NCBI GenBank assembly: GCA_016934295.1
Contig: JAFGTD010000339.1
Location: 1-33,500 of the forward strand
Source: Acidobacteriota bacterium
Lineage (GTDB): Bacteria > Acidobacteriota > UBA6911
Length of the DNA stretch: 33,500 bases
Direction: 5' to 3'
Below the pieces are notes generated by a model. The model did not search any database and was not told the origin of the DNA. It saw nothing but the letters and a program-made list of their open reading frames with translations. A program made the position numbers and the translations under genes. This document shows, in pieces, positions 24,979 through 33,298 of the stretch (positions are counted from its first letter, which is position 1; each line of letters begins with the position of its first letter).

Positions 24979-25668
24979 ATGAAGAACAGAAGAAATTACT
25001 ACCGTATTTTAAAGGTCCAACCCGACGCGCCGGCGGAAATCATTCAGGCCAGCTACCGCACACTAATGCGCGAGTTAAAGATTCATCCGGACCTGGGAGG
25101 GTCCACTTCCGACGCTTCTATTGTGAACGAAGCGTACAAGACATTGAGCGATCCCGAACGCAGGGCCGCCTACGACAAAAAAATTCAGGCAACCCGGTTC
25201 AACAGGACCCCCTCTGCGTCTGATTCAGATTCCACCTCTTCAGATGCCGCAATTTGCCCTTTTTGTAAAAAGCCCCTTACGCCCAAAGCCCGGGCAGGCA
25301 AAATCTGCCCTGTCTGCAGTGTGCCGCTGCCGTTTTTCCAGCAGCCTAACCTGGATCGCGAAAGGCGCCGCACTATTGCGCGCATGAAGAAGAACGACCG
25401 CATCGTCTATTCCTATTCGTGGCCTGAAACTCCAAAAAACGGGACAATGATCGATCTCTCCCCGAAGGGTATGCGCTTTCTCTGTTCGGAAAAACTCCCT
25501 ACCGGAACGGTTTTGAAAATTACCGCCCCCCTGCTCAAAGCATGCGGCGTCGTTACCAATCAGCAGCAGAAGGTTGAAAAGGGAAAGACAGCCCATACAA
25601 TCGGTATTTCATTTATTGCCGTACTTTTTGAAGAAACCAAGGGAACTTTCATTTCCGTTTCCGCCTGA
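24979..25668 (+). CDS. J-domain / zinc-ribbon / PilZ fusion protein
   Basis: This 229-residue cytoplasmic protein has three modules. Residues 6-68 form a J domain (YYRILKVQPDAPAEIIQASYR, HPD at 36-38, EAYKTLSDPERRAAYD) that should stimulate a DnaK ATPase. Residues 93-113 form a four-cysteine zinc ribbon (C93, C96, C110, C113). Residues about 127-229 resemble a PilZ cyclic-di-GMP domain, with R131-x3-R135 and the D-x-S-x-x-G motif (DLSPKGMRF at 159-167). Both c-di-GMP-contacting motifs are therefore present. Only a weak GGAAA precedes the ATG at 24979. The combination suggests chaperone recruitment under c-di-GMP control, which is inference. It stands alone. A T-run at 25686-25692 may contribute to termination, without a clear stem. 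Confidence 0.8.
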   Translation: MKNRRNYYRILKVQPDAPAEIIQASYRTLMRELKIHPDLGGSTSDASIVNEAYKTLSDPERRAAYDKKIQATRFNRTPSASDSDSTSSDAAICPFCKKPLTPKARAGKICPVCSVPLPFFQQPNLDRERRRTIARMKKNDRIVYSYSWPETPKNGTMIDLSPKGMRFLCSEKLPTGTVLKITAPLLKACGVVTNQQQKVEKGKTAHTIGISFIAVLFEETKGTFISVSA

Positions 25669-26218
25669 CACTGCTCTGCTTGAGGTTTTTTTGCCGCTGC
25701 ATCCATGCCGGAGAATTTATAAATTCAGGGAACGGCCGATAATCCGGGCAGGCTCCCTCTACAGCCCGCATTGCACAAAAATTTTACACATCGTTAATTA
25801 GTTCATAATATTAGCCATATGGCTTCTATGAAATTCATTTCCATTTCGATCCTGTATAAAGTTTTGATTTTTTCTCAGTTATTTCACTAGCAGGTGTAGC
25901 ATTCCGTAAAAATCACGTATTATAATTCGCGTGGAAGAGGAGTGAATAATTCTGCAAATCCGCAAGAAACCTCCTGATATTCCCGCAGATCGAATGAGTG
26001 AAACGAGGGGCCGGCACACATAGCGTTATGCGGGTCCGGAATATTCGCTCATTTCATTCTCGAGACTTTAAATCCGGAATCGCACATCACCAGAGTTCGA
26101 ATCTCTCTTTAAAGTCTCGAAAAGTCATTGAGTAAAAGCCCCATGATGGTTTTGCGAAACATCGATCCATTGTTTTAATAAATCCCATACATATCGGTTC
26201 AGGAGTGTGTTTGTTAAA
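25669..26218. other. 550-bp intergenic region with structured elements
   Basis: No protein gene is convincing here. The first 280 bases are AT-rich and unremarkable. Bases 25985-26056 contain an imperfect inverted repeat (GAATGAGTGAA against TTCGCTCATTT) flanking a CCGG-bounded centre. It is followed at once by the longer perfect inverted repeat at 26060-26120, listed separately. AGGAG at 26201-26205 serves the downstream gene. Confidence 0.55.
26060..26120. repeat. 13-bp perfect inverted repeat enclosing a tRNA T-arm-like hairpin
   Basis: TCGAGACTTTAAA (26060-26072) pairs perfectly with TTTAAAGTCTCGA (26108-26120). The 35-nt interior contains AGAG-TTCGAAT-CTCT (26092-26106), whose loop TTCGAAT equals the canonical tRNA T-loop. 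D and anticodon arms are lacking, so it is not a normal tRNA. It might be a decayed tRNA, a small structured RNA or a mobile-element scar. Confidence 0.6.
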
Positions 26219-28462
26219 ATGAATAAATATTCCCTATATCCATCTATCCGGTTCCTGCGGCTTTTTTTAATTCCCGTCCTCTTAAGCACTATTATTGGAA
26301 TTCCGCTACAGGCGGAAGAAACGAATGAAGTCCCCATACGGATCCTTTCCGGAGATATCGAAGTTGACGGAATACTGGACGAACCCGCCTGGCAGGAAGA
26401 ACCCAGCATCGACAACCTGACACAAGTGGAACCGTACTCGGGTGAAGAACCGACGGAAAAAACGAAAGTCTGGCTCGCCTATACAAAAGACGCTCTCTAT
26501 ATCGCCGTGCAGTGCCATGACGGCAATCCCGGGAAAATTGTGGCAACAGCCATGAAACGGGATGCCATGCTGATGGAAAACGACAATATCGAAATCGTCC
26601 TCGACACCTATCACGATCACCGGAATGCCTATTTTTTTTCCACCAATCCCGCGGGGGCCATTGTCGACGGCAGGATATCCGAAAATCAATTCGCCTCCCT
26701 GGAATGGGACGGCATCTGGAATGTCCGCACCCGAATAGACAATAAGGGCTGGTCGGCGGAGTTTGAAATCCCTTTCAAAACAATCGGATTCAACCCGAAT
26801 ATTTCCGAATGGGGCTTCAACATCTCCCGTTACCTGGCCCGAAACAGGGAAGGATCCCGATGGGTCTCACCGTCACTTGATGTCCAGATGCACCATGTCG
26901 TCAGGGCGGGTCAAATCACGGGAATGAAAGATATCTCTCAGGGCGTAGGGCTGGATATCAAGACTTACGGGATTACCGGATTTACCCGGGACATCTACCA
27001 GCCGGACCTTTGGAAAGCCGAATACGACGGCGGCGTCGATATATTCTATCGCATCACATCCAACCTGGTTTCCAGCACGACCATCAATACCGACTTCGCG
27101 GAAACCGAAGTCGACGCGCGCCAGGTAAATTTGACTCGATTCCCTCTCTTTTTCCCTGAAAAGCGCTCCTTCTTCCTTGAAGACGCCGGGACCTTCGAAT
27201 TTGCCAAATCGGAACCTATGGGCCCGCCCGACATGAATATGGGAGGGGATCTCATCCCCTTCTTCTCCCGGCGTATCGGGCTTGTAAACAAAACGGAAGC
27301 CCCACTTCGGGTAGGGCAGAAATTGACCGGCAAAATCGGCAGATTCGATATAGGACTGCTGGATGTTCAAACGGGCAGGCTCGACGCATCGGAAAATCCG
27401 GATGGGTATGCCGTTGCAAGCAAAAACCTCTCTGTCGGACGGGTCAAAGCCAATTTCCTGAGCCAGTCCTATGTAGGAGCGATGTTCACAAACGGCGACC
27501 CGACCGGTTTAACCGGCAATCAAATGGCCGGTTTGGACTTCAAGCTTGCAACTTCGAATTTCATGAACCGTAAAAAGAACCTGAGCCTGGTACTGTTCGG
27601 ATCCAGGACGGAGACAACCGGTCTGGATAATCGTAATAATGCATATGGCGGAACGATCACGTACCCGAACGACCTTGTAGAATTTGAATATAAATGGATC
27701 CATATCGGCGAGAACTATAACCCTGCACTGGGTTTTGTGCCGCGTACCGGAGTTCGCATCTCATCCGTTACAGCGGAGGTATCTCCCCGTCCCGAGGCCT
27801 GGGGCATTCGCCAATTGGCATTTGAAGTGTCCTATAATGACTACTTCAACATTGCACACCAGTCATGGGAATCGAAGGAACTCAGGATCAATCCTGTCCG
27901 CCTGGACCTGAACAGCGGCGACATGATCGGATACGACTACACACGAAACGAGGAACAGCTCTTCGAGCCCTGGACCATCAGCTTCAGAAACGACGTCACT
28001 CTACCTACGGGCACGTATACGTTCGACGCCCACAAATTCTTTTTCTTCACATCGGAGAGGAGACCGTTTTCGTTTCATGCCGATTTCGGGACCGGTTCTT
28101 TCTACTCCGGAACACGTTACGAATTTGGGGGAGAAGTTGCCTGGAGAAAAAACCGTCATCTGACCACCTCGTTCAGCTGGGAACAGAACTGGATTCGTCT
28201 GCCCGAAGGGGACTTCAATACAAGTCTGGTAATTTACCGGTTGGATTATTCTTTTACACCCTTCATCACACTGGCCAATTTTGTCCAGTACGATACCGAG
28301 AGCGCCGATATCGGTCTGCAGAGCCGGCTGCGCTGGATTTTCACTCCCGGCAGGGAGATATTTATCGTACTGAACCATAACTGGCAGGAAAACGAATTAG
28401 ACCGGTTCGAGTCCGCCCAGACGCGCTTCCGGGTCAAGCTGAACTATGCTTTCAGATTTTAA
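26219..28462 (+). CDS. CBM9-like / DUF5916 outer-membrane protein
   Basis: This 747-residue exported protein starts with a basic region and hydrophobic signal (FLRLFLIPVLLSTIIGIPLQA). Residues about 28-230 form a carbohydrate-binding family 9-like beta-sandwich (VDGILDEPAWQEEPSIDNL, TKVWLAYTKDALYIAVQC, DNIEIVLDTYHDHRNAYFF, NKGWSAEFEIPFKTIGF). The rest matches DUF5916, including the segment FPLFFPEKRSFFLEDAGTFEF, and then many amphipathic strands of a beta barrel. It ends in Phe (LNYAFRF), the usual signal for outer-membrane insertion. I chose ATG 26219; GTG 26207 is only 1 nt from AGGAG. Relatives are widespread but uncharacterised, often near peptidases or surface-glycan genes. No partner gene is adjacent here. 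Confidence 0.85.
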   Translation: MNKYSLYPSIRFLRLFLIPVLLSTIIGIPLQAEETNEVPIRILSGDIEVDGILDEPAWQEEPSIDNLTQVEPYSGEEPTEKTKVWLAYTKDALYIAVQCHDGNPGKIVATAMKRDAMLMENDNIEIVLDTYHDHRNAYFFSTNPAGAIVDGRISENQFASLEWDGIWNVRTRIDNKGWSAEFEIPFKTIGFNPNISEWGFNISRYLARNREGSRWVSPSLDVQMHHVVRAGQITGMKDISQGVGLDIKTYGITGFTRDIYQPDLWKAEYDGGVDIFYRITSNLVSSTTINTDFAETEVDARQVNLTRFPLFFPEKRSFFLEDAGTFEFAKSEPMGPPDMNMGGDLIPFFSRRIGLVNKTEAPLRVGQKLTGKIGRFDIGLLDVQTGRLDASENPDGYAVASKNLSVGRVKANFLSQSYVGAMFTNGDPTGLTGNQMAGLDFKLATSNFMNRKKNLSLVLFGSRTETTGLDNRNNAYGGTITYPNDLVEFEYKWIHIGENYNPALGFVPRTGVRISSVTAEVSPRPEAWGIRQLAFEVSYNDYFNIAHQSWESKELRINPVRLDLNSGDMIGYDYTRNEEQLFEPWTISFRNDVTLPTGTYTFDAHKFFFFTSERRPFSFHADFGTGSFYSGTRYEFGGEVAWRKNRHLTTSFSWEQNWIRLPEGDFNTSLVIYRLDYSFTPFITLANFVQYDTESADIGLQSRLRWIFTPGREIFIVLNHNWQENELDRFESAQTRFRVKLNYAFRF

Positions 28463-28482
28463 AACTTAATAATCGTTACACA

Positions 28483-28522
28483 TCGTGCGTTGCACGTTGC
28501 ATGTTGAACGTTAGAACGTTCA
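28483..28522. repeat. TGCAACG-type short repeats and an 18-bp dyad at the tyrA end
   Basis: GCGTTGCACGTTGCATGTTG-like units are followed by the perfect dyad TGAACGTT-AG-AACGTTCA (28505-28522), whose right arm covers the tyrA stop codon. It lies between convergent genes. No T-tract follows on either strand, so it is not a typical terminator. Confidence 0.5.
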
Positions 28523-29674
28523 GAATGACGGATTCTCTAACTGCTCCTGAATTCGCGTACTGTGCTTGAGGATGACCGCAAAGAGTTCATCGATAAAGTC
28601 GTCGGGCAGGTTCAGGGATTTTCCCCATTCCGCTCTCTGTTTCAGCATTCCTTTTTCACGGTCCGGGTCCTTAGGCGGCGTCGACTGATGCGTCTTGATT
28701 TTCCCGATGCGTCGAGCTGTTTCGATCCGGCGTGCCAGGGCCGATAAAATCTGCCGGTCGTACTGATCGATCATGCCGCGCAGATCCTGTTTTCGGGGCT
28801 TCGGCAGACTCCCGGGCCCCATCTTTCGACGCCGGCTTGCGGCCTGTTCCCAGGCAAGAACCGCTTTCTGGTCCGAAATCAAACCGCTTATTAATGAAAG
28901 ACTTTCATTAAACCGGCCGAGCGCCCGGGCGATCCCGTCCCGGTTGGTTTCCAGAATCCCCTTCCAGATTTTATAGTCCGAGGCCGAAAGACGGGTCAGA
29001 TCCAGAAACCCGCGCCCGGCGATTTTATCCAGCATGTCATGCTCGGCATCTCCGGACAGGGCGGCATGCATCAGGGCGACCGAGAGTATATGGGGCAGAT
29101 GGCTGATCATTGCCATGATGGCGTCATGTTCGTCAGGATCGATGGTAACGGGCAACGCCTGAAGGCTTTCGGCCAGTTCCATCAATACCAGCAACGCTTC
29201 AGGAGGCGTATCCGGATAAGGGCAGAGGACATATACCCGGTCCAGAAACAGAAGCGGATCCGAAGCTTCGACGCCGGAACGTTCCGAACCCGCCATTGGA
29301 TGGCCGCCGATAAAGTGAACTCCCGGGGGAAGCCGCTTCCGCGCTTCTTTCATAATGTTCTTCTTTGTGCTCCCGACATCCGTAACGATCGTGCCATCTT
29401 TCAAATAAGGGCGTATCGTATCGAGAGTATCCGGAATCATCTGTACCGGCGTGGCCAGGATGACAATGGAGCTTTCGGGCAAACAGGTCTCCAGGTCTTC
29501 CATTGTACCAACCCGGTCGGCGACACCCGCTTCCTGAATTGCCGGAAGGCGTTCAGCCAGATCGATGCAGGTAACCGTACAGTCCTGCCGGCGCCTTTTC
29601 AATGCCAGGGCGATCGATCCTCCTACGAGACCGCATCCGATAATCGTGACCATCATATTTTTAATACGTATCAT
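28520..29674 (-). CDS. tyrA: Prephenate dehydrogenase with C-terminal chorismate mutase
   Basis: This 384-residue bifunctional enzyme of tyrosine synthesis converts chorismate to prephenate and then, with NAD(P), to 4-hydroxyphenylpyruvate. Residues 8-280 are the dehydrogenase: Rossmann motif G13-C-G15-L-V-G18, TDVGSTK at 98, and GGHPMAGSERSG with His125. Residues about 295-380 are an AroQ-type chorismate mutase: R299 in LRGMIDQYDRQIL, arginines 315-316, K325, DPDRE at 336-340, and S372 and Q376 in HSTRIQ. These match the E. coli active-site set R11, R28, K39, D48-R51-E52, S84 and Q88. In E. coli TyrA the mutase is N-terminal; here the order is reversed. The start is 1 nt after the aroF stop (TAAGATG), so translation is coupled. 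It shares the aroF attenuator. Confidence 0.95.
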   Translation of the reverse strand: MIRIKNMMVTIIGCGLVGGSIALALKRRRQDCTVTCIDLAERLPAIQEAGVADRVGTMEDLETCLPESSIVILATPVQMIPDTLDTIRPYLKDGTIVTDVGSTKKNIMKEARKRLPPGVHFIGGHPMAGSERSGVEASDPLLFLDRVYVLCPYPDTPPEALLVLMELAESLQALPVTIDPDEHDAIMAMISHLPHILSVALMHAALSGDAEHDMLDKIAGRGFLDLTRLSASDYKIWKGILETNRDGIARALGRFNESLSLISGLISDQKAVLAWEQAASRRRKMGPGSLPKPRKQDLRGMIDQYDRQILSALARRIETARRIGKIKTHQSTPPKDPDREKGMLKQRAEWGKSLNLPDDFIDELFAVILKHSTRIQEQLENPSF

Positions 29675-29675
29675 C

Positions 29676-30704
29676 TTATCCGGCCTTCCCGAGCTGACGC
29701 CCGATTGTCGTGGCGATAATCCGGCATCGGTTCATCAAAAGTCCGAACTCTTCAAAATTCAATGACTGCGGACCGTCCGACAGCGCTTCTTCCGGGCGGG
29801 GGTGGATCTCGATCATGATGCCGTCGGCTCCGGCCGCCACTGCCGCCCGCGCCATGGATGCCACAAACCTCCGGCTACCCACACCATGGCTGGGATCGAC
29901 AATGACAGGAAGGTGGGACAAATGCTTTATCACCGGAACGGCTGAAAGATCCAGGGTATTTCGTGTGGCTGTTTCAAACGTTCTTATACCGCGCTCGCAA
30001 AGAACCACATCCGGATTGCCTTCCGTAAGAATATACTCCGCGCTCATCAACCATTCCTGGATCGTGGCCGACATGCCCCGTTTCAATAATACCGGTTTTT
30101 CCTTATGACCGAGGGCGGTGAGAAGCGGATAGTTCTGCATATTGCGGGCGCCCACCTGCAAAAGATCGGCGTACTCGGACACCAGATCGATCTGGTCGAT
30201 CGTCATGACTTCCGTCACAACCGCCATGCCATGACGATCCGCCGCTTTTCGAAGCAGCTTTAATCCTTCCAAGCCCAATCCCTGGTAGGAATAGGGGGAA
30301 GAACGCGGCTTAAAAGCGCCTCCCCGGAGAATCTTGGCGCCGCAGTCGGCCGCGAACCCGGCGCAGGCCTCTATCTGTTCTTCACTCTCAACCGCGCAGG
30401 GGCCGGCCATCACGGCAATATCCAGTCCCCCGACCAGGCTCTCCTCGCCGACGCGTACGACCGTATCCTCGGGATGAAACTCACGGCTCGTGAGTTTGTA
30501 CGGCGTGGAAACAATGACCGTATCGCGAACACCCGGCATCATGGAAACCGCGCCGATATCCAGCCGATTGCGATCCCCGACCACACCAAGGATGGTATGC
30601 TCGACACCGTCGGAACGGTGTACCGTCAGTCCCGCCTCCTTAATCTTACTCTCCACGGCCTTGACCTGTGCTTCCGTTGCCTTGGCTTCACAAATAATGA
30701 TCAT
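29676..30704 (-). CDS. aroF: DAHP synthase, type I-beta with N-terminal FTD domain
   Basis: This 342-residue enzyme condenses phosphoenolpyruvate and erythrose-4-phosphate into 3-deoxy-7-phosphoheptulonate, the first shikimate-pathway step. Residues 1-70 are the ferredoxin-like (FTD, ACT-like) regulatory domain. The barrel from about 95 carries MAGPCAVESEEQ, LRGGAFKPRSSPYSYQG, VGARNMQNY, VLLKRGMSATIQEWL, CERGIRTFE and DPSHGVGSR, with the metal-binding Cys, His and Glu residues expected. The ATG at 30704 has GAGAGGTG 6 nt upstream; the longer form from 30731 would overlap it. It forms an operon with tyrA. FTD-containing enzymes can be feedback-inhibited by aromatic amino acids, and the tyrosine-codon attenuator upstream adds transcriptional control. 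Confidence 0.95.
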   Translation of the reverse strand: MIIICEAKATEAQVKAVESKIKEAGLTVHRSDGVEHTILGVVGDRNRLDIGAVSMMPGVRDTVIVSTPYKLTSREFHPEDTVVRVGEESLVGGLDIAVMAGPCAVESEEQIEACAGFAADCGAKILRGGAFKPRSSPYSYQGLGLEGLKLLRKAADRHGMAVVTEVMTIDQIDLVSEYADLLQVGARNMQNYPLLTALGHKEKPVLLKRGMSATIQEWLMSAEYILTEGNPDVVLCERGIRTFETATRNTLDLSAVPVIKHLSHLPVIVDPSHGVGSRRFVASMARAAVAAGADGIMIEIHPRPEEALSDGPQSLNFEEFGLLMNRCRIIATTIGRQLGKAG

Positions 30705-30734
30705 GAATGCACCTCTCATCCCGCACTGCAAACG

Positions 30735-30779
30735 GGTAAAATAATAACGGCCCGCCGATCATCCCGGCGGGCCGTTATT
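30735..30779 (-). terminator. Attenuator terminator in the aroF-tyrA leader
   Basis: A perfect 15-bp stem (30743-30757 with 30765-30779; AATAACGGCCCGCCG and its complement) has a 7-nt loop. On the minus strand it is followed by ATTATTTTA. It stands between the tyrosine-rich leader peptide and aroF, about 40 nt before the aroF start, so it can only act as an intra-leader (regulated) terminator for this operon. Confidence 0.9.
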
Positions 30780-30819
30780 GCTTTCTATTCTGCAAACTAA
30801 GAAAGTAAAGACAAAACCC

Positions 30820-30876
30820 TCAGGGACCGGGTCGATATGAGCTGTAATAATAATAAACACCCTGCAGCAAGCTCAT
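30820..30876 (-). CDS. Tyrosine-rich attenuation leader peptide of aroF-tyrA
   Basis: This is an 18-codon open frame, MSLLQGVYYYYSSYRPGP. Codons 8-11 are TAT TAT TAT TAC and codon 14 is TAT, so five of 18 residues are tyrosine. AGGAAG and AAAGAG lie 5-17 nt upstream of the ATG at 30876. It ends 41 nt before the 15-bp terminator hairpin that precedes aroF. By analogy with trp and phe leader peptides, ribosome stalling at the tyrosine codons when charged tRNA-Tyr is scarce should prevent the terminator from forming. The start-codon region (ATGAGCT, 30870-30876) can pair with AGCTCAT (30837-30843) just after the tyrosine run. An antiterminator partner is less clear: GGGTT at the leader stop could pair weakly with GGCCC of the terminator stem. 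Confidence 0.85.
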   Translation of the reverse strand: MSLLQGVYYYYSSYRPGP

Positions 30877-31160
30877 CTTGTCTCTTTCTTCCTGTAAACC
30901 TTTTCGATAATAAAGCTACCCAATGTATTAATGCTTTAAATGCACAAGTAAATATATAACTCTACGGCTCAAAGGGCCATACTAAAAACGCCATGGATTA
31001 ATTTATTCCCTGTTTCCCGTCAAAACAAGGGGAAGAGAGAAAATCCTCGTTTTTACTGACGGCTATACCGTATCCATATGATATAAAACCGGTATTTCTT
31101 ATCTGCGATTGCGGGCATTTAAACTCAATTCGTCCCCTGAGGAAAAGAGGAGGATCGCAA

Positions 31161-33221
31161 ATGACAGGTGGATATACCGGAAAAATATTAAGAATCAACC
31201 TTACGAAGAAAACGATCGGCACGCTGGATACCGAGCAATACGAAGAATACGGCGGCGGCCATGGCATCGGCTCCGCAATCTTCTGGGACCTTGCCGGCAA
31301 TCAGATGCCTTTCAGCGCGTTCGATCCCCGGAATGTCCTGACTATCATGACCGGACCCTTTTCAGGCGTAATCGTTCCTTCGGCCGCGGGGAGGTGTGAG
31401 GTACAGGGCCTCGGCCCGCAGGGTTATCCGGTTGAATGGTTTACGCGCAGCAATTTCGGCGGCCGCTTTTCCACGCAGCTTAAATATGCGGGATGGGACG
31501 GCATCGTTGTTGAAGGGGCCTCTGACGATCCCGTCTGGATACAAATTATCGACGACAAGGTCTCCTTTGAAAACGCGCGAACTCTCTGGGGCATGGACGT
31601 CATGGAAACCCAGGAGGAAATCTGGAGACGGGTCCATCCCGGCTCCAAATTCGGAGAATGGACGGACATCGGAGAGCGCTATACCACCCAGAAACCTGCG
31701 GTATTGTGCATCGGCCAGGCGGGAGAAAGCCTGGCCAGGATTGCGTGCCTAATCCATGATGCCGGCAACGGCGCCGGACAGGGCGGATTCGGGGCGGTCT
31801 TCGGCGCGAAGAAACTGAAGGCCATCAGTGTTGTCGGGACAGGCAGCGTCGGCATAGCCGATCCAAAATCACTGATGGATGCCCGGTTGTGGTACAGGAA
31901 ATTTCAATATGACGTGGATAATCCGAAGCTGGAGGATCCTCCGGATTCCTTCGTATTTTCACCCGTTAACAACAGCCCGGCCGATGATAATTTTTTAAAC
32001 AAACAGCCTCCCTTTGAGCCGGCAAGGGCTCAGGCGTGCGCCGGTTGCGCCAAAGCATGCCGCCAGCGATTGGCCGGGGGCATCAGCAATGAATCCAGCT
32101 GCGAGGATACGATCTGGGCAATCGGAATTCAGGGTTCGCCCAAGGACAGGAAGGTAGCCTGCGACCTGGTACAGCAGTACGGCGTGAATGCTTTTCAGAT
32201 GCGCCCAATGCTTGCATACATTGAAGCACTCCATAAGAAGGGCTTGCTGGGACGCGGAAGGAAAATCCAAACCGACCTGCCGATGGAACTTTTTGGAAAA
32301 GTGGAATTCATCCAGGCTCTTTTGCGGAAGATTGCAAACAAAGAGGATATTGGAGAAGCTCTCAGTGGCGGGGTCGCCCGGGCGGCGGAAAGCTGGGGAA
32401 GATACAAGGAGGACAACGACAGCGGGCTCCTGACGCTGCCGAACTGGGGTTATTACGAGCACAATGATCCCAGGCTCGAACCGGAATGGGGCTATGGCTC
32501 CATTTTGGGGGAGAGGGATATCAACGAGCACGGCATAAGTTTTGCCGTGCATTATATGCCCGGAATAACGTTCGGATCCAATACGGAGCCGGTACTTCCC
32601 GCGGAGAAAGTCGTGGAGATATTGTCCTCCAAGGTCGCTCCCTATACCGGGAATCCTTTCATGTTCGACTACAGTGAAGGCCCTAGAGGCATTTACTCGG
32701 ATGACAGGGTCAAAACCATCGCGTGGCACAGGCATTACTCCAGGTTCTGGATTCAGTCCGCTCTGTATTGCGACTGGGTGTGGCCCCTGTTCTTTACCCC
32801 GAACGTTGCGGATATGTCGGGCGCAACACCCGAAGGCGAACCCAAATTCTTCAATGCCGTCACCGGTAAGAAAATCAGCTTCACCGACGGAGTTGAAAGC
32901 GGCCGCAAGATCTGGAACATAGATCGGTCGATATGGGTTCTGCAGGGCAGGCATCGGGACATGGAGGTCTTTACCGGTTATGTTTACAACGTCCCGACCC
33001 AATCACCGTACTATCTGCCGGTATACGAAAACGGAAAATGGTCTTACAGCACCTGTACAGGCAGGGTTCTGGACCGGTCGAAATTCGAGGAATGGAAGAC
33101 TAAATTCTATAAGTTTGAAGGTTGGAACAGTGACAGCGGATGGCCGAAAAGAAAAACCCTCGAGGAAATAGGATTGCAGACAGTCGCCGATACGCTTCAG
33201 GCAAGAAACAGATTGGGTTAA
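31161..33221 (+). CDS. Aldehyde:ferredoxin oxidoreductase-family tungsten/molybdenum enzyme
   Basis: The 686-residue cytoplasmic enzyme is of the AOR family, which oxidises aldehydes to acids (or, in BamB-like branches, reduces aromatic acyl-CoA) with a bis-tungstopterin and a [4Fe-4S] cluster. The N-terminal domain shows GYTGKILRINLTKK, GPFSGVIVPSAAGRCEVQGL and FGGRFSTQLKYAGWDGIVVE. The pterin-binding stretch includes IGQAGESLARIACLIHD and GAGQGGFGAVFGAKKLKAI. Cluster ligands are Cys293, Cys296 and Cys300 (C-x2-C-x3-C) and Cys537 (YCDWVW), the spacing seen in AORs. The length is slightly above the classical 605-620. AGAGGAGG precedes the ATG. The flanking genes do not reveal the substrate. 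No separate electron-transfer subunit is adjacent. A terminator follows. Confidence 0.92.
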   Translation: MTGGYTGKILRINLTKKTIGTLDTEQYEEYGGGHGIGSAIFWDLAGNQMPFSAFDPRNVLTIMTGPFSGVIVPSAAGRCEVQGLGPQGYPVEWFTRSNFGGRFSTQLKYAGWDGIVVEGASDDPVWIQIIDDKVSFENARTLWGMDVMETQEEIWRRVHPGSKFGEWTDIGERYTTQKPAVLCIGQAGESLARIACLIHDAGNGAGQGGFGAVFGAKKLKAISVVGTGSVGIADPKSLMDARLWYRKFQYDVDNPKLEDPPDSFVFSPVNNSPADDNFLNKQPPFEPARAQACAGCAKACRQRLAGGISNESSCEDTIWAIGIQGSPKDRKVACDLVQQYGVNAFQMRPMLAYIEALHKKGLLGRGRKIQTDLPMELFGKVEFIQALLRKIANKEDIGEALSGGVARAAESWGRYKEDNDSGLLTLPNWGYYEHNDPRLEPEWGYGSILGERDINEHGISFAVHYMPGITFGSNTEPVLPAEKVVEILSSKVAPYTGNPFMFDYSEGPRGIYSDDRVKTIAWHRHYSRFWIQSALYCDWVWPLFFTPNVADMSGATPEGEPKFFNAVTGKKISFTDGVESGRKIWNIDRSIWVLQGRHRDMEVFTGYVYNVPTQSPYYLPVYENGKWSYSTCTGRVLDRSKFEEWKTKFYKFEGWNSDSGWPKRKTLEEIGLQTVADTLQARNRLG

Positions 33222-33232
33222 TTAAAAATGGA

Positions 33233-33292
33233 ACCTGGTTATTCTGACACCAATTTCTGAAAATGGTGCCCTAATAACCAGGTCCCTTTTTT
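33233..33292 (+). terminator. Rho-independent terminator of the AOR gene
   Basis: ACCTGGTTAT (33233-33242) pairs perfectly with ATAACCAGGT (33274-33283). An inner stem CACCA/TGGTG extends the hairpin, and CCTTTTTT follows. It begins 12 bases after the AOR stop codon. Confidence 0.88.
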
Positions 33293-33298
33293 ATGCAA

